A stretch of 64,000 nt of DNA, taken from Bathelium albidoporum (lineage: Eukaryota; Ascomycota; Dothideomycetes; Trypetheliales; Trypetheliaceae). The DNA is taken from the NCBI GenBank assembly GCA_021031095.1, contig JAGFVP010000010.1:1-64000 (forward strand), in the 5' to 3' direction. Under the pieces are notes generated by a model that saw only the letters and a program-made list of their open reading frames with translations, was not told the DNA's origin and did not search any database. This document shows positions 10,607-22,926 of the stretch, one piece after another. Within the stretch, counting starts at the first letter, position 1. Each line of letters begins with the position of its first letter. The position numbers were made by a program, and so were the translations under genes.

Positions 10607-13374
10607 TCAAACGCCATCAGCCGAAAGCTCGTACTCGTCCTTCCATTCAATCTGTTGTGCCATTGCGCACATGAGCAGCCAGTCCGGCGCCACAATGCGA
10701 GGCTTCATATCGTGCTTTTCCGCCAAGGCCCGAAACTTCGTCCACAGCTCAATTTCCTTTTTACTCGTGCCGCTGATCAGATATAACATATCTTCCTCGT
10801 CCTCGCCACCGCCATCCTGACTCTGACCTTCGTCGCCTGCCTTCTGCACCGGCTGTCGTTTCGTGACGGTGACGCTCTGACGGCCTTTCCACAGCAAGCA
10901 CTGTCCACCATTGACCTGCACAATCCCTTTGTACGTCTCAAAGCCCCCCTTGACGGCTTCCGTACAAAAGATCGTCCAGCCCCGCAGCATGTGTCTCTTG
11001 TTGACTTTGGCGCGCTCGACCGACTCCGAGATGCAGAAGCCGAACTGCTCCTTGGTGTCACGGTCGTTGCCCAGCGCGTACGCAGCGGTCGGCGGCGGCG
11101 AGTTGTGTTTGAGGCAGTGATCGAGGAACGAGGTGCTTACGACAAGTGGCGCGAAGGCGAGGGCAGCAACGAAATTGCGCGTACGCATGACTTTTGGCGC
11201 GCAGAGGATGGTGGCTTTGGCAGGGTCGTCGGTGATGAGGATGCCCATTTTTCGAAGGCAGTTCTGCAAAAAAAATGAGCATTTACTGGGACTCGTAGGT
11301 AGGCACAATTCGCATGCGCTGGAATGTAGCCTACCCTTAAGTTTTGATACTTCTTGTCATCATCCACGTATTCACTGGCACCAGTGAGTAGCAGGCGGTG
11401 ATCGACATCTGACTTTTGGGTACTCTTTTGCTTCTTCGTTGGTGCGGGTGCAACTGTTTCGTCTGTTCCGCTTCCCCCGTGTTCTTCGCCCTCATCATGA
11501 CTTCGCTTCTTGCTTCTGTGCACCTCTTTTTCCTTTTTGGTGTTGGCGACCTCACTGTTTCTTGGTCTACCATGTGTAACACCACCTTTTCTCTTTTTCT
11601 CCTTCTCATATGATGCAATATCAGACGCTTGGTGGTGCATTCTGTTCACTGCTCGTTCTTTGGCACTTCTGCCACCGGTCAGAGAAGGCGTCTCGTTTTC
11701 TTTGCCAGGTGCTATCCTATTTGCAACAGGTGTTTGGGTCCTATTGCGAGGTCTTTGCTGTTTGGCACCTAGAGGCGAAGAAGCTAAATTCTCATTCGTA
11801 TCGTCTGCCAAAACGACAGAGCCAGAGCCTTGCATCTTTACATCCAAAGAACTTGACAATTTTGCCTTTACCGGCGAAGGCTCACGTGATGATGGGATTG
11901 AATCAGCCCTGGCTTTTCGAGGACTTTCATCCAACGCTCGTCTCCAGACTTTCATTTTCAGAACTTCTTTATCGATCCCAGTTTGACCCACTACTTCTCC
12001 CAGATTTGTGCGTCTGGGGAAATACGAATAACGCGGATTCGTCAGAGGGAGGGTCTGGCAGCTTGCATAGCTTTCCTCAAGCCATAGATGGTTCACAACA
12101 TTGATACCCCATTCCTTCGCGGCTTCGCATTTGGCTCCAGAATCGTGTGCAGTGATCAAATGTGTGTGTGTTTGGTTCATTGTCCCAGTATATTCCGCAC
12201 CACTCGCTTCGATCAACTTTTGTATATAAAGCCTTGCTTCGCCTGTGTAATTACTGATGCTGAACTTGAGGCCCTTGAAGCAGTCCATACCGTTTTTAGG
12301 AACTGGATAGTGGAGAAGGCGTCGCATGGGATTTGTCCACTCATTTTTGGTGATTACATGGTAGAGCCAAAAGAGATTGCCAACTGTTTTTCCGGAGTCG
12401 GACGCATAAATATAATTAGGCCCGTCTCGATATTGACCAACGTAGATATCTGCATTTGCGACCTTCCCGATCACGAAGCCACCACCAGATTGAATCAGCT
12501 CTCCGAGAACACCACGAAGACGGGGCCCGATATCGAGATCTTTCGATAACATGATATGCTGGCCACTAAAACAGTTGAGTGCTTTGCGATTTGAGCTTGG
12601 GGACGACGGTGCAATGACAGCGTCCGGCAACTCATCCGAGATGGCTTTCGATGAAGGTATGTATGCATCCTGATTCTCTTTACGCGGATAGACCGGCCCA
12701 GAATGCGGATGATTCAAAATCTCCGGTTCTGGCAGCATATACGGTCGCTCGTCTATTTTCTTGCCCAGTTTCAGACAATCGTCAAACCAATGAGGTAAGA
12801 CCATTTTGCACGCCAAGTTCTTACTCATCGCCGTCTGACAATGTCTGTGATCTTGCGTCAACGCAACAATATGCGTCACAAACTTTGACATGTATTCGGA
12901 GTACGTCCCTCCCATTGCCAGAACGCCAGCGATGATGGCATCCTTGTCGCCCTCCGGGATGTCACCGCATGCAAGCACAATATTCGAGAAGAATAGTTTC
13001 GAGTCAGGACTGAAGGCCCGGGTAGTTGACTGCTTTCCCTTTTGGAGGCTGTGCTCGATCCACGAGGGTTTAACAACAGGTATGTAGCTATCGACTGCCT
13101 TATCGTAGTCAGGGAAATCGGAAGTGGCCGAGACGATGTGAGTACATTGTTCGATGTCGCTGATGCGGCGATGCTCGTTCAAGGGTACACACTCAGCGCC
13201 ATCGTCCTTGAGTGCTGCTGCATACTTTGAAATGTGTAAGAGGCGAATTTGACGCGTCTAAGTGTGAGTGGGAACGCGTACACTGCTTTCCTGTACCTTG
13301 TTCAATGTTTCGCTTGGAATAATGGCGAAACACACTCCAGCAAAGATCGACCCCTTTTCATTCTCCTCAGCCAT
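10607..13374 (-). CDS. BRC1: Multi-BRCT DNA-repair scaffold (Rtt107/Brc1 family)
   Basis: Exons 13374-13297, 13257-11335 and 11263-10607 give 885 aa, close to fission yeast Brc1. An N-terminal group of four BRCT repeats covers about residues 1-400, with the BRCT tryptophans in ..PVVKPSWIEHS, LPHWFDDCLK, NLFWLYHVI and VVNHLWLEES. A charged Ser/Lys-rich disordered linker follows (about 410-620), then a C-terminal BRCT pair (DHRLLLTGASEY.. and ..GWTIFCTEAVKGG..). In yeasts the C-terminal pair binds phosphorylated H2A and the protein scaffolds replication-fork repair (Smc5/6, Slx4 partners). The first intron removes 40 bases, unusually short; its acceptor CTTAG at 13258-13262 joins in phase. Confidence 0.9.
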
Positions 13375-14415
13375 CTGTGCGTACTCCTGCCCTCAGGAAG
13401 GTTGGTGCAAATGTTGGTTATGGGACTTTCTTGGCAATATCGCGTGTTTCGCGCGTTCCCGTGATCCTTGCCAGGGAAAGCCCCGCCTCACTGTTCGCCG
13501 TCGCGCTCGGGCCGATCCGATTAGAACGCTCTGACGCTTGTCCGAATCTGATTGGCGTGCATGGCTGCTCCTCAATCATCAACCCATATCTCACTCGAGA
13601 CTCGGGAAGCATGGCGTCTGCGCATGCATTGTGCTGCCTGCGCGTTCGAGAGAATCATGTTCGGGTCTGACTCAAGCTTACTTTGGAAACATTGTGGTTA
13701 AATAGAGGCGACGTTCAATGGAGCTGCGCTAGCGCCGGTCTAAAAAGATCCCTCCGCCGTCATATGTCCTTCTCTTACCCAAGGTCCATTTATTCTGTCA
13801 CAGAGCTCCATGAAGATTTGGTCTGCTTGGTGGATGTCTAGTTTTGACCTCAGCATACGGGCGTCCTCTATAGACGGACATCAGGGCGCTGGACCTGGAG
13901 TTGTCGGATCATGCCCCCAATGACCAAATAACCTACTATCCAGAGATCCCGACAATCGCTCAAAAATGGCTTAGTAACAAGTATCACACTGATCATGTCT
14001 GTATTTTTACTTGTTATAGCTGATGCTAAGTCTGCTTGTTTGTGTAGCAGCACTTTCCGATGCTATTGAGCAAGGCCTGCTTATGAGCATACCTTAGGAT
14101 TAAGCAGACTTTCTGCTAAGCATATGAATTTGAACCGTTCGGTACACAATTTGATAACGTGTCCCGAGTACTGACGTGAGTTATTCAGGAAAGAAATCCT
14201 GAAATCAGCATGGTGAAGCATTTCACCAAAGAAAGGGTATGGACAACGGAGAATCGACAATGTATTCATTGCTATGCTATTGGCCGCTAAGTTACCTCAT
14301 CCGTCCATCACAGCTCTCTTTACCAGCCAGAGTTTCGCAGCAACCACAACGAATCTAAAATCGCTCGGGTTTCCAACGCAGCACGCTCCTCACATACCCA
14401 TTCTACGATCATTGA
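13375..14415. other. Intergenic region
   Basis: This lies upstream of the BRCT gene and downstream of the DUF4360 gene. No open frame shows a motif and nothing repeated was seen. Confidence 0.45.
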
Positions 14416-15174
14416 TCAATGGGTGCAAGTCTGCCAGTTGAAGTACACAATCTGGGTAAATTTGGTGTCCACACTATCGGTGGTCATAAGACCACTCTGT
14501 TTCGAGTTGCTACCGGCAACGCGGACCTGCGAGTTGATGTTCAAAGCGCCATTGGCGCCGCATGGCGACCAAATAGTGCTGATACTTTGGGCCGTATCGC
14601 TGACAAGATAGTCCTCATCCATCGGACCCACAAAGTTGGATTGAGTTGACACCTATGGATGTTGTTGGCATTACGAAGCCTAAAACAGAGGAGACTATCT
14701 GAGGTATGAGGAGCGGAAATTTTACCTGAGCAGTTTGACCGGAGAAATAATAGGTGCTTTGCTGGGTACCGTTTACACCAGCATCAAGCTCAGCAAAGCC
14801 GCGATAATCAGCCTGAAAGATGGAATACTGGAAACCACCGGGATATTGCAAATTGATGTTAAGTTGGCAATTCTTACGGTTCTCGGTGATGGCAATACCC
14901 GGACCCAAGGATGCGACATAAGAGTCAAAAATAAGAGTCATGGTTGTGCGGTCGTCGGAGATAACAGATGCGACGGTACCCTGAGGGCAGCCAGTGCCGC
15001 CATACGTGATCTGCGTATATCGTCAGAGCTACTTTGAGAATACGGAAGTTGTTCTCTTACACTTTCGATCTGGACTTGAGATGCATTTGGGGCGGTGGAC
15101 CCGCTTTCTGGAACCGGTGGAAGGACCAAGGCCGTAGCAAGAGCTGGAAGAGCAAGAAGAGCGGTGAACAACAT
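14416..15174 (-). CDS. Secreted DUF4360 protein
   Basis: Exons 15174-15061, 15010-14726 and 14652-14416 encode 211 aa. A hydrophobic signal peptide covers about residues 1-16 (MLFTALLALPALATA). The mature part has ITYGGTGCPQG, SDDRTTMTLIFD, RKNCQLN, STIWSPCG and a final WQTC, the conserved pattern of DUF4360 with four cysteines that could form two disulfides. The family consists of secreted fungal and bacterial proteins of about 200 aa with no established reaction. All three exons are in phase 0. A clear TATA box lies about 115 bases upstream. The start is the only ATG before the signal peptide. Confidence 0.9.
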
Positions 15175-15287
15175 CTTGAACGATTGGATAAAGCGAGGGA
15201 CAATGGCTTTAGAAGCTTGAGATTTGACGAAGAAGACTGAGAGTTGATAAAGCTGTGCTGTTTCGTTTCTAGCAGGTTCAGAGTGCT

Positions 15288-15295
15288 CTTTTATA
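15288..15295 (-). promoter_or_regulatory. TATA box of the DUF4360 gene
   Basis: Read on the minus strand the site is TATAAAAG, a near-perfect TATA element, about 115 bases before the ATG at 15174. Position and orientation fit a core promoter; not experimentally shown. Confidence 0.55.
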
Positions 15296-17135
15296 TTCGC
15301 GCCATCCGCTAACGTCTACTGCTTTCTCCAGGTCTTGCTCGTCCCTCCGTTTGAGCACAGAGATCTAGACTCAGTTGAAGCACTACATCAATTGAGTTTG
15401 AGCGATTTTTGAGCGATCTTGGACTGCTTGTCGAGAAGCTGAGTGGTCCGGCTAGGTGCAAGTTGGCCAACCAAGCGCCATGTGGCTTTCTGACCATATG
15501 TTGAAGTCCATGGTGCATTATCACAAGACGAGCTTCATCTGAGCTATTGCCCCAATTTACGCACGCTGACCGTCCACCGCACCCGCGCACTATTTCAGAA
15601 ACATGGTTTGAGTTGCAGCTTTAATTTCTGTACTTGACCTAGACCACTTTGCTAGCATCCGCCCTCTCACCGTCAAGCTCTCCAGGTCCCAGGCAATGAT
15701 GACCCTGGTCTGCGCAGATGCTCGGGTCGCTCGATCTCATTATGCTGGCTCAGATCATCAGGTACTGTCCCTGCCTGCAAATCAGTCGACATATGTGCTG
15801 CCAAAGATAGAAATCCGTGGACATCGTCGAGTATATTGCTTTACCTGATCAACCTGCGACTGAAGTCGGCCAGCTCCGGATCAACGGTTCGACCTTCCTA
15901 ATGGAGTCTGTGTCCAGATCTCTTGGCATTACTGCGATGAATATTCAGATACTCGTATTGATGCCAAGCTATCGAATTCCGACAAAGCGGATAGATTGAG
16001 ATAATTACGTTCCATAGCACGTGGTAGCTATGGATGTTAGGGCGTCAAAGATTCCTCTGCAATGAATGTAGATGCTGGTGTAAATCTACCAGCATGGTTG
16101 ATTGCCAAGCAAAATGTGCAAGGACCCATCTCTCTCACGGAGCATCGCAATATGTGGATGAATTATGCCGCCATGGCTTAGCCGTTGAAACGTCTTCAGC
16201 CGCCATTGCCTAGATGCGTCCCTGCATTTGGATCGCGCTTGAACATGAACCCCGATTGGTCTTGTATATTAAACAAGCCTCTCGGGACACCTTACCAAGG
16301 TCCCTGCATAGAAATAATTATCCGGGGCCCCGCAGTCCACTCTCAAGCCAGGCAACGAAATTGTCTTCTGCAGATAATAAATAGAACCGCCCTTAAGTGA
16401 AGCCCAGTTATCGGGGGCAACCCCATCCAGACCGTGTCGGCCGCTTCTTGTGTCATGGAACTGTATCCCTTTGCTGCAGGGTAAGATAGCGTAGAATGCA
16501 CTCGCGAAAATCTTCAGGCCAAACGGTGCGCTTCACGGCTCTCCCTTAACCATGTAAAGTTTAGAGCCTCTCCGAACATCAGTATGATGTAGAGCTACTG
16601 CATGTTTCTTGCTGTTGGTGATATGGAGTGACACTGGGCGTGTTGTATCGTTCTGCACGGATTCGCAATCTAGACATGTTGATAGGTCTGATAATATAAT
16701 TTTACACTTAACGAAATAACCACGTGCAAGTTCGCCGTATCGCTTCGGAGATCGAGTCGCTTTTGTCTTTCACCTCTGGAAAGGCGGTTCGAGAAGCCAA
16801 CAATAGGACCGACTCTTACGATCTAGACCACTTCGCAGAAGCCAGAACGAAGAGATCTGTGTCGCCTTGGCGAAGTCAAATACTGCTCATTTTCTCAACG
16901 AGATGAAAGAAGTCAACTCTGATACTCCAAACTAGATTCATTCTTCAAAATCCAAACTCATCGCTCTCCTGATCATAACCCACAACGAAAACTAAAAAGC
17001 GATCATCATCACTTCACCACATAGCCGGGTTCATTGATTTGCAAGCACTTCCCGGTAAATCTTTTTGGAACATGTATGCATACACTGCTTATCTTCAACA
17101 GACACAATCACCGGACCAATACACCTCACACGAAA
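15296..17135. other. Intergenic region of about 1.8 kb
   Basis: No frame here shows recognisable domains. It contains the upstream region of the DUF4360 gene and of the small secreted protein at 17136. No repeat or RNA gene was recognised. Confidence 0.45.
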
Positions 17136-17438
17136 ATGCAAGCTTTAACACTCCTCCTATTGCCCCTCGCCACACTCATCACACTCGTCGCTGGCAACGC
17201 CTGTGTTGTTGGTGGACCAGAGGACGACGTAACAGACGCCGAAAAATGCTGTAACCGCATCTCGGGAGCAAACCAATTCTTCTCCGGCTCTTCAAGCCAG
17301 GGCATTTGTGTCCTGCCAGCCGCTGTTCAGTCGTCGTTTGAGGCATGCGTTGCGCGCTTCTCTCAAGGTACTTACGACCTTGTCTGCATCGATTGTGACG
17401 AGACGACGGAGTGCGGCTTGACTGGTACTGGTAGCTGA
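17136..17438 (+). CDS. Small secreted cysteine-rich protein (effector-like)
   Basis: This single-exon gene of 100 aa starts at the ATG that opens a strong signal peptide (MQALTLLLLPLATLITLVAG). The mature part is about 80 aa and holds eight cysteines (NAC, KCC, GIC, EAC, VC, DC, EC), enough for four disulfides. It is acidic, with no transmembrane or GPI signal. The frame is open 102 bases further upstream, but that extension is not signal-like. I recognise no named family. Small secreted cysteine-rich proteins of this kind include candidate effectors and antimicrobial proteins; the function here is unknown. Confidence 0.75.
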   Translation: MQALTLLLLPLATLITLVAGNACVVGGPEDDVTDAEKCCNRISGANQFFSGSSSQGICVLPAAVQSSFEACVARFSQGTYDLVCIDCDETTECGLTGTGS

Positions 17439-18222
17439 CTGGAGCTGATGACTTGGACCCGCACCTGCTTATCGTGTGGGTCGGAGATGTAGGGAGGGAA
17501 TTCTTGTGGACAACAGTTCCCTGTTTGGTACGGTTGTAGGGGAGAGGTGTCATGCATTTCGTCGCCGTTTTGCACGGATTAGATACCAACTGTCTTTATT
17601 GCTGTATTCATTGAGAGTATCATCATATACGTTCCAATGTGAATAGCATCATCCTGATTCTGCTCTTCAAAGCAGCTGCATGTTTCACAGAGATTTTTGT
17701 TCAGGCAGCTTCCACAGTGACCTGGATGAGACAACACATCTTTTTCAAAAGTACACTTCTATTCCACGCTTCTGTAATCTATCCAAGAGAAGTCAGACCG
17801 TGCAGCCCGGTATGCACAGGCACCTACCCATATCACCACGATCAGGAAGCCTACTCACACAGTTCCTTACCTTGAGGACGGTCAACCGACAAGGCCTTCA
17901 GATTATACGATGTGCGGAATTACTCTGGGAAGCTAAGAGATGATGAGACCCACTGGACCCCTAAGCTTAAAGTAGCGAGGCCTAGGATAATTATGGGCTA
18001 GACCAAAAACGTTTCAGCTTCATAGGCCGTCCAAAATATGGAGAGCCGAGGTCATAAGCACGAACGTTTCAATACCTCGTCTTGGCTTCGCAGATCATGC
18101 ATTTCTCCGCGAGCTTGTTCCATACTCTAATAAGCGGGACTCCGGACCCACGTTCCTGGATGGAAATCTCTAGGGGTGGCGATTGATCGATTATTTTCAT
18201 CGAATTTGTACCGATTTGCACT
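17439..18222. other. Intergenic region
   Basis: Holds the 3' side of the small secreted protein and the upstream region of the alpha/beta hydrolase. Nothing else was recognised. Confidence 0.45.
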
Positions 18223-19623
18223 ATGTCGGGCCAGAACTTTCGGATCCGCGAGCACATACTCCCAGGCCAACATATTCGGCAATATCCACGTTCAACAGCT
18301 AACAAGCAGGAAGATGTTATTAGCTTTGCTGTCAAACAGTACACGCCTCTGGACAATATCAACCCTCATCCAGGAAGTGTAACAATAATCGCCGCTCATG
18401 CGAATGGCTTTCCCAAGGTTGGCATGTCCGGTTGCTTTCAGAGCAGAGCTCATATTCTTTAGGAACTATACGAGCCTTTATGGGACGACTTGTTGGAAAA
18501 AGCCAAGCGATACAAGTTACGCATCAGAAATATCTGGATTGCAGATGTCTCCTTCCAGGGCGAAAGCAGTGTCATTAATGAAGGACTTTTAGGAAACGAT
18601 CGTAAGCATTAACTAGAAATCTGCATGATTAGTATCTCATATTCGTGTCCAGCTTCTTGGTATGACCATCCTAGGGACATGCTTCACATGATCAATCATT
18701 TTCGCGAAGAAATGCCCCGTCCTATCGTCGGTATAGGCCATAGTATGGGTGGCAATAACCTTGTTAATCTGTCATTGATGCACCCCCGCTTGCTCGAGAC
18801 TTTAATTCTGATCGATCCAATCATCCAACGCTTCGCGTCAGCAGCTGGTAACTGGGTTCCTGCACAAGCGTCATCGCGACGGAGAGATCGCTGGCCTTCG
18901 CGATCCGCCGCAGCAGCCGCTTTCAAGAAAAGCAAATTCTATCAGAAGTGGGATCCTCGTGTATTGGACCGTTGGGTAGAGCATGGTCTGCGCGAATTAC
19001 CAGCCGGTTTGTATCCGGAGGCGAAATCATTACCAAAGACCACTAGCGAAAACGCCGAGTCTTCCCCGGTGTCACCATCCAGTTCGGAGGAAAGGGAGGT
19101 CGCGCTCAAAACAACGCGACACATGGAAGTATTCACCTTCCTGCGCCCGTATTGGGACGCTGCCTGGAATCGGAGGTCCCATCCCGATGCCTCCCCAATA
19201 ACAAATCCAACCGGCCCCTTCTATCGGCCGGAACCAACAATCACTTTCTCCCAGCTACCCCACCTGCGGCCGTCGGTGATGTATGTCTTTGGATCAGAGT
19301 CGACGACTTCGACTCCATCGCTACGAGCTGACAAACTTGCAAATACTGGTACTGGCGTTGGGGGTAGTGGCGGGGTCAAGGAGGGCAATGTCAAAGACGT
19401 CTTACTTGAAGTTGGACATCTTATTCCCATGGAGAAGGTGGGCGAGACAGCTGAGATATGCGTGGAGTGGCTGTCACAGAGAGTAGGAGAAGAGTGGCAA
19501 GCACTGGAGAAGCGAGAGGCAGAGGAATGGGCGAAGCTCTCACTACGAGAGAAGACGACTCTGAGTGATGAACTTCTTGCAAAGATTAAGAGTGAGAACT
19601 GGATAGGAAAGACCAAGCTATGA
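18223..19623 (+). CDS. Alpha/beta hydrolase, MpaH/'toxin biosynthesis' type acyl-CoA hydrolase-like
   Basis: Exons 18223-18417, 18463-18601 and 18653-19623 give 434 aa. The nucleophile elbow is GIGHSMGG. An aspartate in LILIDP lies exactly 24 residues after that serine, and a histidine occurs in VGHLIP. This Ser-Asp-His spacing matches the reported MpaH' triad (Ser139, Asp163, His365), where the acid sits early rather than after strand 7. The oxyanion-side HANGFPK motif is also typical. The family includes the peroxisomal mycophenolyl-CoA hydrolase and Alternaria host-toxin proteins. The C-terminus is TKL, a weak variant of the peroxisomal SKL signal. No polyketide gene is nearby, so a general acyl-ester or acyl-CoA hydrolase role is as likely as secondary metabolism. 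Confidence 0.85.
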
Positions 19624-20127
19624 GGCAGCTCTGTACGCTCTAGCATTCATTGTACAACAAGCCAATACATCCCTAGCCATGGGAGAAGCCTTCACGGTCT
19701 CACTAGACCAGTAATACGTGAGAATAATTGATGCTTAAGCGGCTGTTACAATATTGCTTTTTCTTTCTTCCTTTTTCAAAGAGCAATCTACAACGCCGAA
19801 TGCTCCAATTAACTTTTCCCAGAACTGTAGAGTCGTGTGGGATCACGCTGGTCCGGAGCTCTAAAATCCGGGGAAACGAGGTGACGGGAGCGCGGGGAGA
19901 TTTCGGTGCACCACTGTGACCACCAACTTTTCCACCGTAACAACAATCCACCTCGAGACCCTGGACGTTTCGAAACATGCGTTGCTAGACTCATAGTCTC
20001 CATTTCTCTGGCAATCTCAATGGCAATGGCTTCCTCCGCTTCACTTCCTTAAATCAACCTCCATTTCGCGCCCACAGATAGCCACACATCTTCTGTCAGA
20101 GCTTCGACAGCTCGAGCCGTGGTCAAA
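19624..20127. other. Intergenic region upstream of NAA15
   Basis: Presumed 3' UTR of the hydrolase and promoter of the NatA subunit gene. No further structure recognised. Confidence 0.5.
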
Positions 20128-22926
20128 ATGCCACAAACATTGAGCTCCAAAGAGCAGTCACTCTTTCGCCAAGTCATAAAGTTCTATGAATCAAAACAGT
20201 ACAAAAAAGGTCCTTCTCTCAATCCCGCCTCTCAAAGATAATTTGGTTGTTGATTCCAAGCAGGGCTCAAAGCTGCGGAGCAGATCCTTCGCAAAAACCC
20301 CAACCATGGCGACACGCAAGCGATGAAAGCGCTGATCCTCAATTCACAAGGACAGAGTGATGAAGCTTTCGCATTGGCCAAACTGGCCCTCAAGAATGAC
20401 ATGAAATCGCACGTGTGTTGGCACGTCTACGGACTGCTGTGGCGCTCGGTCAAGAATTTCGAGGAGTCTATCAAAGCCTACAAATTCGCATTAAGGATCG
20501 AGCCAGACTCCATCCAAATACAAAGAGACTTAGCGGTTCTTCAGGTGCAGATGCGCGACTTCCAGGGTTACATCCAAAGCAGGAAAACCATGTTACAGCA
20601 ACGTCCACAGATACGGCAGAATTGGACAGCTCTGGCTGTTGCATACCACCTCGCTGGTGATTTCCAAGAGGCCGAAAGAATCCTCTCGACCTATGAGGAT
20701 ACCCTGAAGCAGACACCGCCAAAATCGGATCTCGAACATTCGGAGGCTTTGTTGTACAAAAATACCATAATTGCAGAAGCAGGCGAAGTTCAGCGCGCTT
20801 TGGAACATCTGGAGGCGATAACAAAGAACAATCTTGATCGGACTGCGGTCATGGAGATGCGCGCCGATTACCTCCTGCGACTGGACCAGAAAGCAGAGGC
20901 TGCTCAAGCATACAGAGATTTATTAGAGAGGAACAACGAATATCGAGCCTATTACGAAGGGCTCGAAAAGTCTCTGGATCTTGATAGATCGAATACAGAA
21001 TCAATACAAAAACTGACTGAACTGTATGATTCCTATGCGCAGCAAGGAGAAAGAATAGATGCTGCTCGACGCATACCACTGGATTTTCTCACAGGTCCGC
21101 TCAATCTGATGATCCTGTGTGCATCTGCTAATAACTAATAGGAGCCGAATTTCGGGAAGCCGTTGACCGTTATCTGCGACGAATGCTCACCAAAGGTGTT
21201 CCATCCACCTTCCCCAACATCAAGGCCTTATACAAAGATTCGGAGAAAAAGCAGGTCATTCAAGATCTCGTTGAGGGCTACGCGTCCGGAAAGCAGATGA
21301 ATGGAAGTGCTGAAAACCAAACAAACGGTGATACTCCTGAGACTTTTGAAGCGTCTGTGTATTACTTCCTTGCCCAACATTATGACTACCACATGAGCCG
21401 TAACCTCGCCAAAGCACTCGAATATATTGACAAAGCTATCGAGTTGGACCCTTCTGCAGTATACTACAATATGACAAAAGCTCGGGTATGGAAGCATTAC
21501 GGAAATCTTCAAAAGGCGGCTGCGACCATGAATCATGCCCGGACACTTGACGAAAGAGATCGCTACATGAACACCAAGTGCGCTAAATATCAACTGCGTA
21601 ATGATGAAAACGATAATGCGATCGCTACCATGAGCAAATTCACAAGAAACGAGACAGTCGGCGGTGCGTTGGGCGACTTGCATGATATGCAGTGTATATG
21701 GTACCTGACTGAAGATGGCGAGTCATTCTTCCGACAACAAAGGTTTGGGTTGGCGTTGAAGCGTTTTCATGCACTGTATGATATCTTCGAGACTTGGAAC
21801 GAAGATCAATTCGACTTTCATAGCTTTTCATTGCGAAAAGGTCAGATACGAGCATACGTCGACATGGTCCGGTGGGAAGATCGGCTACGCGAGCACCCAT
21901 TTTACACGAGGGCTGCAATTTCCGCGATACTAATCTACCTTCTTTTACACGATAAGCCTGCCGTTGCCGACCTGTCATCGGCAAACGGAGTGCCAAACTT
22001 GGATGGCATGGATGAAAATGAAAGGAAGAAGGCGCTCAAAAGGGCCAAGAGAGAACAGGAGAAGAGGGACGCAGAAGCCAGGGAGGCAGAGAAGAAGAAT
22101 TTGGCGAAAAAGGCGGCTACCGGTGCCGACGGAGAAACAAAGAAGGAAGATCCCGATCCGAATGGCAAAAAACTCCTGGGAACGAAGCAGCCACTCGAAG
22201 AAGCCATGAAATTCTTAGGTCCTCTACTTGATATGAGTCCAAAGAATATGGAAGGCCAGAATGTCGGCTTCGAAATTTTGTTAAGACGAAGTAGGTTTCT
22301 GCGGTTGGCCAACGCCAGAAGTTTGCTAACGGTGTTTGACAGAGAAGTACTTGCTGGCCTTGAAGTGTCTATTAGCGGCTTCCAGTATCGACTCTACGAA
22401 TCCAACTCTCCACGAACAAACTGTCCGTTTCCGTCAAACCAGTACGTCCCCAACCCTTTTTTCCCCCGAAACAAAAGTCATATGAAAGCACGAAGAAACC
22501 ACGGACTAAGAAAAAGTCCTTGCCACGACTTTATGGTCTAGCTAACTGCGGACAGTCTCCTCTCTTCCTGAACCTCTCCCCGAACCCATCTCTTCCATCA
22601 TCGAAAAGAATTTTACCCTTCTCCCCAAATCGACCGACCTCACCACTTTCAACGAAGACTACCTCTCCCAACACAAAGATAGCCCCCGCCATCTGCACGC
22701 CTACCTCAAAGTTCGACAACTCCTCGACCCCAAATCTCAAGCTGACGGTGAGACCCAGCTACAGAAGACGCTGAACATGGAAGGCATTGAAATCGAAGAC
22801 GCCATCGGCGGACTTTCGCTTCTTCACCAATGGAGCAGCAGCACTGAGGTGAAGAAGGCATACATAGAGGCCGCAAGGAAGAGGTGGAGTGAGGCGAGCG
22901 TGTTTTCTGACGCTTTGGTCGCATGA
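20128..22926 (+). CDS. NAT1: N-terminal acetyltransferase A auxiliary subunit (Naa15/Nat1)
   Basis: Five exons (20128-20209, 20264-21094, 21142-22290, 22343-22441, 22556-22926) give 843 aa, close to yeast Nat1. The start reads MPQTLSSKEQSLFRQVIKFY, the conserved Naa15 N-terminus. Tandem TPR-like helical repeats run through most of the length (for example NWTALAVAYHLAGDFQEAE and ALEYIDKAIELDPSAVYYN). A Lys/Glu-rich coiled segment lies around residues 600-640 (ENERKKALKRAKREQEKR). The protein anchors the catalytic subunit Naa10 to ribosomes; NatA acetylates nascent chains beginning with Ser, Ala, Thr, Gly, Val or Cys after Met removal. All exon junctions agree in phase. The last two introns were placed by frame continuity and are a little less sure. 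Confidence 0.93.

Noticed and set aside
11510..12549. Plus-strand frames of 150-165 codons antisense to the BRCT gene
   Set aside because: They mirror the codon structure of the minus-strand BRCT exon and have no motifs.
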